Source of the DNA: Melaminivora sp034675505
Lineage (GTDB): Bacteria > Pseudomonadota > Gammaproteobacteria > Burkholderiales > Burkholderiaceae_C
Length of the DNA stretch: 64,000 bases
Assembly: GCA_034675505.1 (NCBI GenBank)
Contig: JAUCDD010000043.1
Location: 100,992 to 164,991 of the forward strand
Direction: 5' to 3'
Part shown: positions 37,119 to 46,224 of the stretch, piece by piece
Numbering within the stretch: position 1 is the first letter of the stretch
How the letters are laid out: every line of letters begins with the position of its first letter
Made by a program: the position numbers and the translations under genes
Notes under the pieces: generated by a model
The model's input: only the letters and a program-made list of their open reading frames with translations
Told to the model about the DNA's origin: nothing
Databases searched by the model: none

Positions 37119-37700
37119 CTATTCCGGCGTACTTTCCGCAAAAAGCCCGCGATTGTCGCATACGCCCGCTGGCCGCAGCAAGGGCAGGGCCTCGCGCGCC
37201 CACTCGATCTCGCCTTCCTCGTAGCGCTGGCCCTTGCGCAGGATCAGCAGCTGGATGGCCTGGGCCCGGGTAAGCCGGGCGCCGGCGGGGAAGTCGCGTG
37301 CCTCGATGCCGCGGTAGTGCTCCAGCCGCCGGGCGTGCAGCTCGATATGGCGCTGCAGCTCGGCCGTCAGGTCGACCTCGTCGAGCACCGCGTCGGCGCG
37401 CAGCTTGAGGGTGAAGGCGTCGCGCAGGTCCGGCGGCTCGGCGGGCTCGGCCGTCCAGCGTGCCAGCTCCAGGCGGCCGGCGGGCAGCACGCGGTAGTGC
37501 TTCTTGCGCGTCTTGCCGGCGTCGGGCGGGGTGGCGCCGGCGATCCAGCCGGCCGCTTCCATGCGCGCCAGCTCGCGGTAGATCTGCTGGTGCGTGGCGT
37601 GCCAGAAGTAGCCGATGGACTTGTCGAAGCGCCGCGCCAGGTCGTAGCCCGAGGTGGATTTCTCCAGGAGCGACGTCAGGACAGCGTGCGGCAGCGACAT
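37119..37700 (-). CDS. PadR-family transcriptional regulator
   Basis: 193-residue regulator. The N-terminal PadR winged helix covers about residues 1-85, with LTSLLEKSTSGYDLARRFDK and YFWHATHQQIYRELARMEAAG. A Vir-type helical C-terminal domain (about 90-175) mediates dimer formation. The start ATG at 37700 begins directly at the winged helix. It is divergent from fadH, and the 133-base space between them carries two matching palindromes (37733-37748, 37775-37790). It probably represses its own gene and the fadH operon until an inducer, perhaps an acyl-CoA or aromatic acid, binds. Confidence 0.9.
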   Translation of the reverse strand: MSLPHAVLTSLLEKSTSGYDLARRFDKSIGYFWHATHQQIYRELARMEAAGWIAGATPPDAGKTRKKHYRVLPAGRLELARWTAEPAEPPDLRDAFTLKLRADAVLDEVDLTAELQRHIELHARRLEHYRGIEARDFPAGARLTRAQAIQLLILRKGQRYEEGEIEWAREALPLLRPAGVCDNRGLFAESTPE

Positions 37701-37732
37701 GGTGGCGGGCAGTCTATCCGGGAAACCCTGCC

Positions 37733-37748
37733 ATGCAACCCGTTGCAT
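37733..37748. promoter_or_regulatory. PadR-type operator 1
   Basis: Perfect palindrome ATGCAAC-CC-GTTGCAT in the padR-fadH intergenic region. The centre-to-centre distance to operator 2 is 42 bases, four helical turns. Confidence 0.7.
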
Positions 37749-37774
37749 AAAAAGGCGAACGACCGTACATTTTT

Positions 37775-37790
37775 GTGCAACTGGTTGCAT
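37775..37790. promoter_or_regulatory. PadR-type operator 2
   Basis: GTGCAAC-TG-GTTGCAT, the same palindrome as operator 1 with one mismatch in the outer base, 44 bases before the fadH start. Confidence 0.7.
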
Positions 37791-37833
37791 AGTGCGCCGG
37801 CCCATTTCCCATCCCGCCTCCACGAGGAACCCC

Positions 37834-40320
37834 ATGACCGCCTATCCCCACATGCTCGCGCCCCTGGACCTGGGGTTCACCACCCTCAAGAACCGCGTGC
37901 TCATGGGCTCCATGCACGTCGGGCTGGAGGAGGCGCCGCAGGGCTTCGAGCGCATGGCCGCCTTCTACGCCGAACGCGCCCGCGGCGGCGTGGGCCTCAT
38001 CGTGACCGGCGGCATCGCGCCCAACGACCGCGGCCGCCCCATGCCCGGCGGCGCCGCCATGACCACCCAGGCCGAGGCCGACCGGCACCGCGTGGTGACG
38101 CGCGCCGTACACGAGGCGGGCGGCAAGATCTGCATGCAGATCCTGCATTTCGGCCGCTACGCCTACCACCCCGAGCTGGTGGCGCCCAGCGCCTTGAAGG
38201 CGCCCATCAGCCCGTTCCGCCCCAAGGCCCTGAGCAGCGAGGAGGTCGAGCAGACCATAGAGGACTACGTGCGCGCCGCCGCGCTGGCGCAGAGCGCGGG
38301 CTACGACGGCGTGGAGATCATGGGCTCGGAGGGCTACCTCATCAACGAGTTCATCGCCGCGCAGACCAACCAGCGCGATGACGAATGGGGCGGCAGCTAC
38401 GCCAACCGCATCCGCTTCGCCCTGGAGATCGTGCGCCGCACGCGCGCGCGGGTGGGACGCGAATTCATCATCATCTTTCGCCTGTCCATGCTGGACCTGG
38501 TCGAGGGCGGCTCGACCACGGAAGAAGTCATCGAGCTGGCGCAGGCGCTGGAGCAGGCGGGCGTGACCATCCTGAACACCGGCATCGGCTGGCACGAGGC
38601 GCGCATTCCCACCATCGCCACCAAGGTGCCGCGCGCGGCCTTCGCCTGGGTCACCGGGCAGCTCAAGGGCAAGGTCGGCATCCCGCTGGTGGCGACCAAC
38701 CGCATCAACACGCCCGAGGTGGCCGAGCAGGTGCTGGCCAGCGGCCAGGCCGACATGGTGAGCATGGCGCGGCCCTTCCTGGCCGACCCGGAGTTCGTGA
38801 ACAAGGCCGCCGCCGGCCGCGCGCAGGACATCAACACCTGCATCGCCTGCAACCAGGCCTGCCTGGACCACACCTTCAGCGGCAAGATCACATCCTGCCT
38901 GGTCAACCCGCGCGCCTGCCACGAGACCATCCTGGTGCGCCAGCCGCTGCCCGCGCGCGAGCGGGTGGCCGTGGTGGGCGCCGGCCCGGCCGGGCTGGCC
39001 TTCGCCACCGAGGCTGCCGGGCGCGGGCTGGAGGTGACGCTGTTCGACGCCGCCGCCGAGATCGGCGGGCAGTTCAACGTGGCCAAGCAGATCCCGGGCA
39101 AGGAGGAGTTCCACGAGACGCTGCGCTACTTCGGCCAGCGCCTGCGCGCGAGCGGCGTGCGGGTGGAGCTGGGCCGGCGCGTGAGCGCGCAGGACCTGGT
39201 GCAGGCAGGCTTTGCGCACGTGGTGCTGGCCACCGGCGTGCGCCCGCGCCTGCCCGGCATCGAGGGCATCGACCACCCCAAGGTGCTGGGCTACCTGGAC
39301 GTGCTGCAGGGCAAGCGGCCCGTGGGCAAGACGGTGGCCGTGATCGGCGCGGGCGGCATCGGCTTCGACGTGAGCGAATACCTGCTGCAGGACGGCGCGA
39401 GCGCCAGCCTGGACGCGGGCAAGTTCTTTGGCGAGTGGGGCGTGGACACCACGGGCGCGCGGCGCGGGGGCGTCAAGGCGCCGCACATCGGCCCGGTGCC
39501 GCGCAAGATCTACCTGCTGCAGCGCAAGGCCAGCAAGGTGGGCGACGGCCTGGGCAAGACCACCGGCTGGATCCACCGCACGGGCCTGAAGAGCCGGGGC
39601 GTAGAGATGATCGCCGGCGTGGCCTACCGCAAGGTGGACGATGCCGGCCTGCACATCACCGTGGACGGCTGCGACATGACGCTGCCCGTGGACAACGTCG
39701 TCATCTGCGCCGGCCAGGATCCGGAGCGCGAGCTCGAGGCCGCGCTGCAGGCGCAGGGCGTGCGCGTGCACCTGATCGGCGGCGCCGACAAGGCAGCCGA
39801 GCTGGACGCCAAGCGCGCCATCCAGCAAGGCACGGAACTGGCGCTGCGACTGGACCCGGGCGCGCCCGAGCAGGCCCCGGCCGCGCGCGCGAACTCCGTG
39901 CCCCCCGCCGTGCAGCAGAGCCTGGACACCTGGCACGCCCTGGTGGCGGGCGGCAACATGGCGCTGCTGCCGTCGCTGCTGCACCCCAAGGTGGTGTTCC
40001 GCTCGCCCATGGCGCACACGCCCTACCCCGGCGCGCAGGCGGTGCAGCTGATCCTGGGCACCGTGGTGCAGGTGTTCCAGGACTTCACCTACCTCCGCAG
40101 CTACGCCAGCGACGATGGCCTGAGCGTGGTGCTCGAGTTCAGCGCCACGGTGGGCGGCAAGCAGCTCAAGGGCATCGACCAGATCCGCTTCGACCAGGAC
40201 GGCAAGATCGTGGACTTCGAGGTCATGGTGCGGCCCATGAGCGCGCTGCAGGCCCTGGGCGACGAAATGGGTCGGCGCCTGGCGCCCTACCTGGGTGCGA
40301 TGCAGGGCGCGAAGGCCTGA
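37834..40320 (+). CDS. fadH: 2,4-dienoyl-CoA reductase FadH with C-terminal NTF2/SnoaL-like domain
   Basis: 828-residue flavoenzyme that reduces 2,4-dienoyl-CoA intermediates of unsaturated fatty acid oxidation using NADPH, FMN, a 4Fe-4S cluster and FAD. Residues 1-670 match E. coli FadH closely: TIM barrel with ILHFGRYAYHP and LNTGIGWHEARIPT, cluster cysteines in CIACNQACLDHTFSGKITSC (about 335-354), FAD site VAVVGAGPAGLAFA (about 380) and an NADPH site VIGAGGIGFDVSEYL. Residues about 685-828 are extra: this part looks like an NTF2/SnoaL-type domain (VQQSLDTWHALVAGG ... LLHPKVVFRSPMAH ... IRFDQDGKIVDFEVMVRP). E. coli FadH ends near residue 672, so this is a fusion. The ATG at 37834 has GAGGAA upstream. 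The dienoyl-CoA isomerase gene follows. Confidence 0.93.
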   Translation: MTAYPHMLAPLDLGFTTLKNRVLMGSMHVGLEEAPQGFERMAAFYAERARGGVGLIVTGGIAPNDRGRPMPGGAAMTTQAEADRHRVVTRAVHEAGGKICMQILHFGRYAYHPELVAPSALKAPISPFRPKALSSEEVEQTIEDYVRAAALAQSAGYDGVEIMGSEGYLINEFIAAQTNQRDDEWGGSYANRIRFALEIVRRTRARVGREFIIIFRLSMLDLVEGGSTTEEVIELAQALEQAGVTILNTGIGWHEARIPTIATKVPRAAFAWVTGQLKGKVGIPLVATNRINTPEVAEQVLASGQADMVSMARPFLADPEFVNKAAAGRAQDINTCIACNQACLDHTFSGKITSCLVNPRACHETILVRQPLPARERVAVVGAGPAGLAFATEAAGRGLEVTLFDAAAEIGGQFNVAKQIPGKEEFHETLRYFGQRLRASGVRVELGRRVSAQDLVQAGFAHVVLATGVRPRLPGIEGIDHPKVLGYLDVLQGKRPVGKTVAVIGAGGIGFDVSEYLLQDGASASLDAGKFFGEWGVDTTGARRGGVKAPHIGPVPRKIYLLQRKASKVGDGLGKTTGWIHRTGLKSRGVEMIAGVAYRKVDDAGLHITVDGCDMTLPVDNVVICAGQDPERELEAALQAQGVRVHLIGGADKAAELDAKRAIQQGTELALRLDPGAPEQAPAARANSVPPAVQQSLDTWHALVAGGNMALLPSLLHPKVVFRSPMAHTPYPGAQAVQLILGTVVQVFQDFTYLRSYASDDGLSVVLEFSATVGGKQLKGIDQIRFDQDGKIVDFEVMVRPMSALQALGDEMGRRLAPYLGAMQGAKA

Positions 40321-40325
40321 TTTTT

Positions 40326-40389
40326 ACTATCAATTCAATAGCTGAAGGCCGTTGTTTGGCGCCGGCAAGGGCGCCAAAACACTTCAAAC
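40326..40389 (-). repeat. Dispersed repeat family A, copy 9
   Basis: Between fadH and the isomerase gene. On the minus strand: TTTGAAGTGTTTTGGCGC, CTTGCCGGCGCC, CAACGGCC, TCAGCTATTGAATTGATAG. Confidence 0.7.
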
Positions 40390-40400
40390 CGGAGTTTTTC

Positions 40401-41216
40401 ATGCCGAATTTCGAAACCTTGCGCGTCAGCCTGGACGGGCACGTCGCCACGGTGTCCTTGAACCGCCCGGAGAAGGCCAACGCGATGAACGCCGCCATGT
40501 GGCAGGAGATTCGCCAGGCCTTCCAGTGGGTGGACGACACCGCCGAGGCGCGCGTGGCCGTGCTGCAGGCCGAGGGCTCCTATTTCACCGCCGGCATCGA
40601 CCTGGCGATGATGGCCGGCCTGGGCGCGCAGGTGGCCGACGACTGCGAGGGCCGCCAGCGCGAGAAGCTGCGCCGCCTCATCCTGGACCTGCAGGACACG
40701 CTCACCAGCCTGGAGCGCTGCAGGAAGCCCGTGCTCGCCGCCATCCACGGCGGCTGCATCGGCGGCGGCATCGACCTCGTCACCTGCGCCGACATGCGCT
40801 ACTGCAGCGCGGACGCGAGCTTCACCATCAAGGAGATCGACATCGGCATGGTGGCCGACGTGGGCACGCTGCAGCGCCTGCCGGGGCTGGTCGGCCAGGG
40901 CATCGCCCGCGAGCTGGCCTACACCGGCCGCGTGTTCGGCGCCGAGGAGGCGCAGCGCATCGGCCTGGTCAACCGCGTGTTCGCCACGCGCGAGGACTTG
41001 TACGCCGGCGTGGGCGAGATCGCCGCCACCATCGCCGCCAAGTCGCCGCTGTCGATCCGCGGCAGCAAGGAGATGCTGAACTACGCGCGCGACCACAGCG
41101 TGGCCGACGGGCTGAACTACATCGCCACCTGGAACGCCGCCATGCTGCAAAGCCAGGACCTGGCCCAGGCCCTGCAGGCCGCCAGGGCCCGCCAGGCGCC
41201 GCAGTTCAAGGACTGA
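40401..41216 (+). CDS. Delta3,5-delta2,4-dienoyl-CoA isomerase (crotonase family)
   Basis: 271-residue crotonase-fold enzyme. The oxyanion-hole segments are YFTAGIDLAMMAGL and HGGCIGGGIDLVTCADMRYC. The segment FTIKEIDIGMVADVGTLQRL (about 145-164) matches the mammalian ECH1-type isomerase, which uses acidic residues at these places to shift 3,5-dienes to 2,4-dienes. FadH, encoded just upstream, uses that product, so the two form a reductase-dependent route for odd-position double bonds. The start ATG at 40401 has GGAG nine bases upstream. It ends at a strong bidirectional terminator shared with rho. Confidence 0.9.
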   Translation: MPNFETLRVSLDGHVATVSLNRPEKANAMNAAMWQEIRQAFQWVDDTAEARVAVLQAEGSYFTAGIDLAMMAGLGAQVADDCEGRQREKLRRLILDLQDTLTSLERCRKPVLAAIHGGCIGGGIDLVTCADMRYCSADASFTIKEIDIGMVADVGTLQRLPGLVGQGIARELAYTGRVFGAEEAQRIGLVNRVFATREDLYAGVGEIAATIAAKSPLSIRGSKEMLNYARDHSVADGLNYIATWNAAMLQSQDLAQALQAARARQAPQFKD

Positions 41217-41253
41217 CAAAAGCCGCTGCGCGACTGCTCCGCGCCCACAAGGC

Positions 41254-41285
41254 AAAACGCCCCGTGCAGGACGGGGCGTTTCTTT
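41254..41285. terminator. Bidirectional terminator (isomerase gene / rho)
   Basis: Hairpin AAAACGCCCCGT, loop GCAGG, ACGGGGCGTTTC TTT. It is T-rich on one side and A-rich on the other, placed between convergent genes. Confidence 0.92.
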
Positions 41286-41310
41286 GCAGGGGGCGCAGGG
41301 CGCGGCGCGG

Positions 41311-42573
41311 TCAGCCGCCGCGGCGCATGGCCTCGAAGAACTCGGAGTTGTTCTTCGTCTCCTTCATCTTCTTGATCATCAGCTCCATGGACTCGATCTC
41401 GTCCATGTTGTACATGAACTGGCGCAGGATGCGGGTCTTTTGCAGGATCTCGGGCGGCAGCAGCAGCTCTTCGCGGCGCGTGCCGCTCTTGTTCATCTCG
41501 ATGGCCGGGAACACGCGCTTTTCGTACAGGCGCCGGCTCAGGTGCACCTCGCTGTTGCCCGTGCCCTTGAACTCCTCGAAGATCACCTCGTCCATGCGGC
41601 TGCCGGTGTCCACCAGCGCCGTGGCGATGATGGTCAGCGAGCCGCCTTCCTCGACCTTGCGGGCCGCGCCGAAGAAGCGCTTGGGGCGCTGCAGGGCGTT
41701 GGAGTCCACGCCGCCCGACAGCACCTTGCCCGAGCTGGGCACGACGTTGTTGTAGGCGCGCGCCAGGCGGGTGATGGAGTCCAGCAGGATCACCACGTCT
41801 TTCTTCAGCTCGACCAGGCGCTTGGCGCGCTCGATCACCATCTCGGCCACGTGCACGTGGCGCGCGGCCGGCTCGTCGAAGGTGGACGCGATGATCTCGC
41901 CCTTGACCGAGCGCTGCATCTCGGTCACTTCCTCGGGCCGCTCATCGACCAGCAGCACCATCAGGTGCACGTCCGGGTTGTTGGCGGTAATCGCGTGGGC
42001 GATGTGCTGCATCATCACCGTCTTGCCGCTCTTCGGGGGCGCGACGATCAGCGCGCGCTGGCCGCGGCCGATGGGCGAGATGATGTCGATGATGCGGCCG
42101 GTGATGTTCTCCTCGCCCTTGATGTCGCGCTCCAGCTTCATCTGCTCCTTGGGGAACAGCGGCGTGAGGTTCTCGAACATCACCTTGTGCTTGTTCTTCT
42201 CGGGCGCGTCGCCGTTGACCTTGTCCAGCTTGGTCAGCGCGAAGTAGCGCTCGCCGTCCTTCGGTATGCGCACCTCGCCCTCGATCATGTCGCCGGTGTG
42301 CAGGTTGAAGCGGCGCACCTGGCTGGGGCTGATGTAGATGTCGTCGGTGCTGGCGGTGTAGCTGGTGTCGGGGCTGCGCAGGAAGCCGAAGCCGTCGGGC
42401 AGGATCTCGAGCACGCCGTCTGCGAACACCTGCTCGCCGGCCTTGGCGCGCTTCTTGATGATCGCGAACATCAGCTCCTGCTTGCGCATGCGGCCGCCGT
42501 TCTCGATTTCGAGCTCCTCGGCCTGCTTGAGCACTTCAGACACGTGCAGTGCCTTGAGTTCGTTAAGGTGCAT
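41311..42573 (-). CDS. rho: Transcription termination factor Rho
   Basis: 420-residue hexameric RNA helicase that ends transcription at C-rich unstructured RNA. The N-terminal Rho domain (HLNELKALHVSEVLKQAEEL) and the cold-shock-like RNA-binding domain (LPDGFGFLRSP, residues about 60-70) come first. The ATPase domain follows with Walker A APPKSGKT (about 180), LLVDERPEEVTEM, and the Q and R loops (VDTGSRMDEVIFEEFKGTGN). Start ATG at 42573; a 248-base leader separates it from trxA, the gene that commonly precedes rho. Confidence 0.98.
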   Translation of the reverse strand: MHLNELKALHVSEVLKQAEELEIENGGRMRKQELMFAIIKKRAKAGEQVFADGVLEILPDGFGFLRSPDTSYTASTDDIYISPSQVRRFNLHTGDMIEGEVRIPKDGERYFALTKLDKVNGDAPEKNKHKVMFENLTPLFPKEQMKLERDIKGEENITGRIIDIISPIGRGQRALIVAPPKSGKTVMMQHIAHAITANNPDVHLMVLLVDERPEEVTEMQRSVKGEIIASTFDEPAARHVHVAEMVIERAKRLVELKKDVVILLDSITRLARAYNNVVPSSGKVLSGGVDSNALQRPKRFFGAARKVEEGGSLTIIATALVDTGSRMDEVIFEEFKGTGNSEVHLSRRLYEKRVFPAIEMNKSGTRREELLLPPEILQKTRILRQFMYNMDEIESMELMIKKMKETKNNSEFFEAMRRGG

Positions 42574-42769
42574 GGATGGACTCCTGGGGCGGAGTGGAAA
42601 TGTCTGGAAGGGAGGGGGGTGAGGGGCTGCGTGCCGTGGGAGCCACGCGCAGGTGGCGAAGGGCCGAGCCGGGGATCGGGCCACTGGCGCAAGAGCCGTG
42701 GCGCCAGGCGATCCGCCGGAAATTATGACAGGAAAATTTTTGCCGGCGCCGCCGCTTCGGCGGTGGGCC

Positions 42770-42798
42770 AAAGCAAAGCGGCTGCACCGGGCAGCCGC
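42770..42798 (-). terminator. Terminator between trxA and rho
   Basis: On the minus strand GCGGCTGC (42798-42791), loop CCGG, TGCAGCCGC, then TTTGCTTT. It lies 24 bases after the trxA stop, so rho should have its own promoter (a CATAAT-like -10 is at about 42721-42728). Confidence 0.7.
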
Positions 42799-42821
42799 AG
42801 GGCGTCAGCAGGGGCCTGGCG

Positions 42822-43154
42822 TCAGCCCAGCTGCTGGTCGATGAAGGCCGTGAGCTGGGCCTTGCTGAGGGCGCCGACCTTGGTGGCGATCAGCTGCCCG
42901 TCCTTGAACACCATCAGCGTGGGGATGCCGCGGATGCCGAACTTGGCCGGCACCTCGCGGTTGTCGTCCACGTTCATCTTGGCCACCGTCAGCCGGCCCT
43001 GGTAGGCGCTGGCGACTTCGTCCAGGATGGGGGCGATCATCTTGCACGGCCCGCACCATTCGGCCCAGTAGTCCACCAGCACCGGGGTGCTCGCCTTGAG
43101 CACGTCGGCATCGAAGCTGGCGTCGGTGAGTTGTTTGATGAGTTCGCTGGCCAT
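42822..43154 (-). CDS. trxA: Thioredoxin
   Basis: 110-residue cytosolic thiol-disulfide carrier. The active site is WAEWCGPCK (Cys near residues 34 and 37), followed by the family pattern KMNVDDNREVPAKFGIRGIPTLMVFKDGQ with the cis-Pro. The start ATG at 43154 gives the usual length. The gene order trxA-rho is conserved in proteobacteria. Confidence 0.98.
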   Translation of the reverse strand: MASELIKQLTDASFDADVLKASTPVLVDYWAEWCGPCKMIAPILDEVASAYQGRLTVAKMNVDDNREVPAKFGIRGIPTLMVFKDGQLIATKVGALSKAQLTAFIDQQLG

Positions 43155-43268
43155 GGTGCGTTCCTTTGCGTCCTTTCCGGTCTGGCGCCCCTGGGGCGCG
43201 GCTACATTGGCGGCATTGTGACAGAAACCCGCACCCCCCACTGCGCCCTGGACAGGCCTCCGGACGCT

Positions 43269-45824
43269 ATGACTGTCATAGCGGCAGACGATCGCCCGGC
43301 CTGCGGTTGGGCGCCGGCGTTTGCCTGGCTGCAGGCGCGTGCGGCGCAGCGCGGCGTGCCCCTGGGCGCGGCCGTGGTGCTGCTGCCCTACGCCCAGCTC
43401 ATGGCGGCGGCGCGCCGCCACTGGCAGGCGGCCTTTCCCCAGGGATTTGCCCCGCGCTTCGAGACCACGCGCAACTGGGCCGGCCAGTTTGCCCAGGCGC
43501 CTGCGCACCCCGCCGAGTACAGCGGCGAGCGCGCGCGCGACGCCATCACCGCGCGCGCGCTGCTTGAGCGCGCCGGCCTGGCCGAGCACCGCGACCTGCT
43601 GGCCGGCCCGCTGCTGGACATGGCCGCCCAGCTCGCCGCCGCCGCGGCCGCCATCGAGCCGGCGCGCCGCGCCGCCTGGGGCGACGTGGCGCGCACCCTG
43701 CTGCCCCCCGGCGGCGAGGACAGCGCCCTGCGCCTGGAGGCGGCCGCCGCCCGGGTGGCCCTGGAATGGGTGCTGGCCTCGCGCCATGCCAGCGACGCGC
43801 TGTTCAGCGTCCAGGCCCGCGCCGGCACCCGGCTGCTGCTGGTCATCGAGGGCCTGCAGCCCGACCCGCTGGCGCAGGCGCTGCTGGCGCAATGGGGCGA
43901 GGACGGCTGCGCCATGGCGCTGCCCCATGCAGCTGCCGGCGCGCCGGCGCGCCTTGCGCTGCACGCCACCGAGGACGCCGAGGCCGAGGCCCAGCGCGCT
44001 GCCGCCTGCGTGCTGGCCCACCTGGGCGGCGAACGCGCGCCGGTGGCGCTGGCGGCCACCGACCGGGCCCTGACGCGGCGCATCAGCGCGCTGCTGGAAC
44101 AGGCGGGCGTGCCGCTGCAGGACGAGACCGGCTGGACGCTGTCCACCACGCGCGCCGCGGCGCACCTGATGGCGCTGCTGCGCGCCTGCGCCCGGGACGC
44201 GGCCAGCGATGCGGTGCTGGACTGGCTCAAGCACTGCCCGGCGGCGCCGGCGCAGCAGGTGCGCGCGCTCGAGCGCTGGCTGCGCCGGCGCAGCGCCCAC
44301 CACTGGCCCGGCGCTGCCGCCGAGCTGGCACGGCACCCCGGGCGCCACCCGGCCGAGTCCGCCCTGGCCGCGCAGTGCGAAGACTGGCGCGCGCAGCTGC
44401 AGGCGCCCCGGCCGCTGGCCGCCTGGCTGGCAGCGCTGCGCAGCCTGCTCCAGGCCACGCAGGCCTGGGACGCGCTGGCCGGCGACGCCGCCGGCGGGCG
44501 CGTGCTGGCCGAGCTGCACCTGCCGCCCGGCCTGGATGCCGGCCTGTGCGACGCCGACGGCGCGCACCGCCGCCTGGGCCTGGCCGAGTTCGCCCACTGG
44601 GCCGGCGAGGTGCTGGAGTGCGCGCGCCACCGCCCCCAGTACCCGTCGGGCGCGCCCGTGGTGGTGCTGCCGCTGGCGCAGCTGCTGGGGCGCTCGTTCG
44701 CGGCCCTGGTCCTGCCCGGCTGCGACGAAAAGCGCCTGCAGCCCGCCCCCGAGCCCCCAGGCGCCTGGAGCGCCGCGCAGCGCGACGGCCTGGGCCTGCC
44801 CACGCGCGAGTCGCTGGCGCTGGCGCAGCGCCAGGCCTGGCAGTGCGCCCTGGCCACGCCCTGGGTGGACGTGCTGTGGCGCACCGGCGAGGGCGGCGAG
44901 CCGCTGCTGCCCAGCGCGCTGGTGCAGGCACTGCAGCTCGATGGCCGCGCCAGCCCCGGCCACGACGCCTGCGCCGTGCGCCGCCTGGCGCCCGCGCCCG
45001 TGTCCCGCCCGCAGGCCGGGGGCAGCGCGCTCGCCCTGGCCCGGCTGTCGTCGTCGGCCTACGAGGACCTGCGCCAGTGCCCCTACCGGTTCTTCGCGCT
45101 GCGCCTGCTGGGCCTGCAGGGCGACGACGAGCTGGACGGCCAGGTGGACAAGCGCGATTTCGGCACCTGGCTGCACGCCGTGCTGCAGCATTTCCATGAA
45201 GCGCTGGCGCAGGACGCGGCCGCCGGGCGCGCCGCGCTGATGGACGCGGCCGCCCAGCGCGCGCTGGGCGAGCTGCGGCTGCACGCCGGCGACTTCCTGC
45301 CCTACACCAGCGGCTGGCCGGCGCTGCGCGATGGCTACCTTGCCTGGCTGGCGCAGCACGAGGCCGGCGAGGGCGCGCCCCGCTTCGAGCGCGCCGAGCT
45401 GCGCGCCAGCCAGCCGCTGCCCGGCGTCGAGCTGGTCGGCAAGCTCGACCGGGTGGACCGGCTGGGCGCGGCCGGCGCCGGCGCGCCCCGGTACCTGGTC
45501 ATCGACTACAAGAGCGAGGACGCCAGGAAGACCGCCGCGCGCGTCAAGGCCGGCGGCGAGGACACGCAGCTGGCCTTCTACGCCGCGCTGATGCCGCCGG
45601 GCAGCGCGCTGCGCGCCGCCTACGTGAACGTGGGCGAGCGCGGCGAGACCCAGCTGCACGAGCAGGCCGACGTGCTGGCGCAGCGCGAGCAGCTGCTGCA
45701 GGGCATCGCCCTGGACCTGGAGCGCATCGCGGGCGGCGCGCCTCTGCAGGCGCTGGGCGAGGGCGCCGCCTGCCAGTGGTGCGCCGCGCGCGGCCTGTGC
45801 CGCAGGGATTTTTGGGATGCATAG
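43269..45824 (+). CDS. AddB-like nuclease of the double-strand break repair helicase-nuclease
   Basis: About 851-residue subunit of an AddAB-type end-resection machine. The N-terminal two thirds is an inactivated helicase fold, as in AddB. The C-terminal PD-(D/E)XK nuclease domain has LVGKLDRVDRL and the DxK pair in LVIDYKSED (about 740). Iron-sulfur staple cysteines are at RQCPYRFFALRLLGL (about 610) and CQWCAARGLC (about 836-845), the AddB pattern. Start ATG at 43269; in-frame starts upstream (GTG at 43218) are possible. The helicase gene addA-like follows after 51 bases. Confidence 0.85.
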   Translation: MTVIAADDRPACGWAPAFAWLQARAAQRGVPLGAAVVLLPYAQLMAAARRHWQAAFPQGFAPRFETTRNWAGQFAQAPAHPAEYSGERARDAITARALLERAGLAEHRDLLAGPLLDMAAQLAAAAAAIEPARRAAWGDVARTLLPPGGEDSALRLEAAAARVALEWVLASRHASDALFSVQARAGTRLLLVIEGLQPDPLAQALLAQWGEDGCAMALPHAAAGAPARLALHATEDAEAEAQRAAACVLAHLGGERAPVALAATDRALTRRISALLEQAGVPLQDETGWTLSTTRAAAHLMALLRACARDAASDAVLDWLKHCPAAPAQQVRALERWLRRRSAHHWPGAAAELARHPGRHPAESALAAQCEDWRAQLQAPRPLAAWLAALRSLLQATQAWDALAGDAAGGRVLAELHLPPGLDAGLCDADGAHRRLGLAEFAHWAGEVLECARHRPQYPSGAPVVVLPLAQLLGRSFAALVLPGCDEKRLQPAPEPPGAWSAAQRDGLGLPTRESLALAQRQAWQCALATPWVDVLWRTGEGGEPLLPSALVQALQLDGRASPGHDACAVRRLAPAPVSRPQAGGSALALARLSSSAYEDLRQCPYRFFALRLLGLQGDDELDGQVDKRDFGTWLHAVLQHFHEALAQDAAAGRAALMDAAAQRALGELRLHAGDFLPYTSGWPALRDGYLAWLAQHEAGEGAPRFERAELRASQPLPGVELVGKLDRVDRLGAAGAGAPRYLVIDYKSEDARKTAARVKAGGEDTQLAFYAALMPPGSALRAAYVNVGERGETQLHEQADVLAQREQLLQGIALDLERIAGGAPLQALGEGAACQWCAARGLCRRDFWDA

Positions 45825-46161
45825 AGATCGATCGCGCGGCCGCCTGCACGCGCCCTGCCACCTTGGGGAACCGGCATGCCAGCAGCGTATGAGTTGAACG
45901 GCCAGGGCATTTCGCGCGAGCGCTTCTACGCCATCGCCTGCGACCCGCGCCGCAGCGTCGCCGTCGAGGCCTGCGCCGGCGCCGGCAAGACCTGGATGCT
46001 GGTCTCGCGCATGCTGCGCGCGCTGCTGGACGGCTGCGCGCCGCATGAAATCCTGGCCATCACCTTCACCAAGAAGGCGGCAGGCGAGATGCGCCAGCGC
46101 CTGCAGGAGTGGCTGCAGGAATTCGCGCGCAAAAGCCCCGCGGAACTCGAAAAAGAGCTCA

Positions 46162-46224
46162 TTTCAAGGGGAATCGACCCGGAGCCGGCGAGAAACAAGG
46201 GCGAGCTGCTACAAAATCTATATC
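46162..46224 (+). repeat. Possible dispersed repeat family A, copy 10 (inside addA)
   Basis: TTTCAAGGGGAATCGACCC, GAGCCGGCGAGAAACAAGGG, CGAGCTGCTACAAAATCTATA. It has a clear local drop in G+C and the family order, but the encoded residues fit the helicase family, so the assignment is weaker. Confidence 0.4.

Noticed and set aside
41311..42573. Ser in place of Ala in the Rho Walker A (APPKSGKT) as an unusual variant
   Set aside because: I have no basis to call this unusual for the lineage; the catalytic Lys and Thr are intact.
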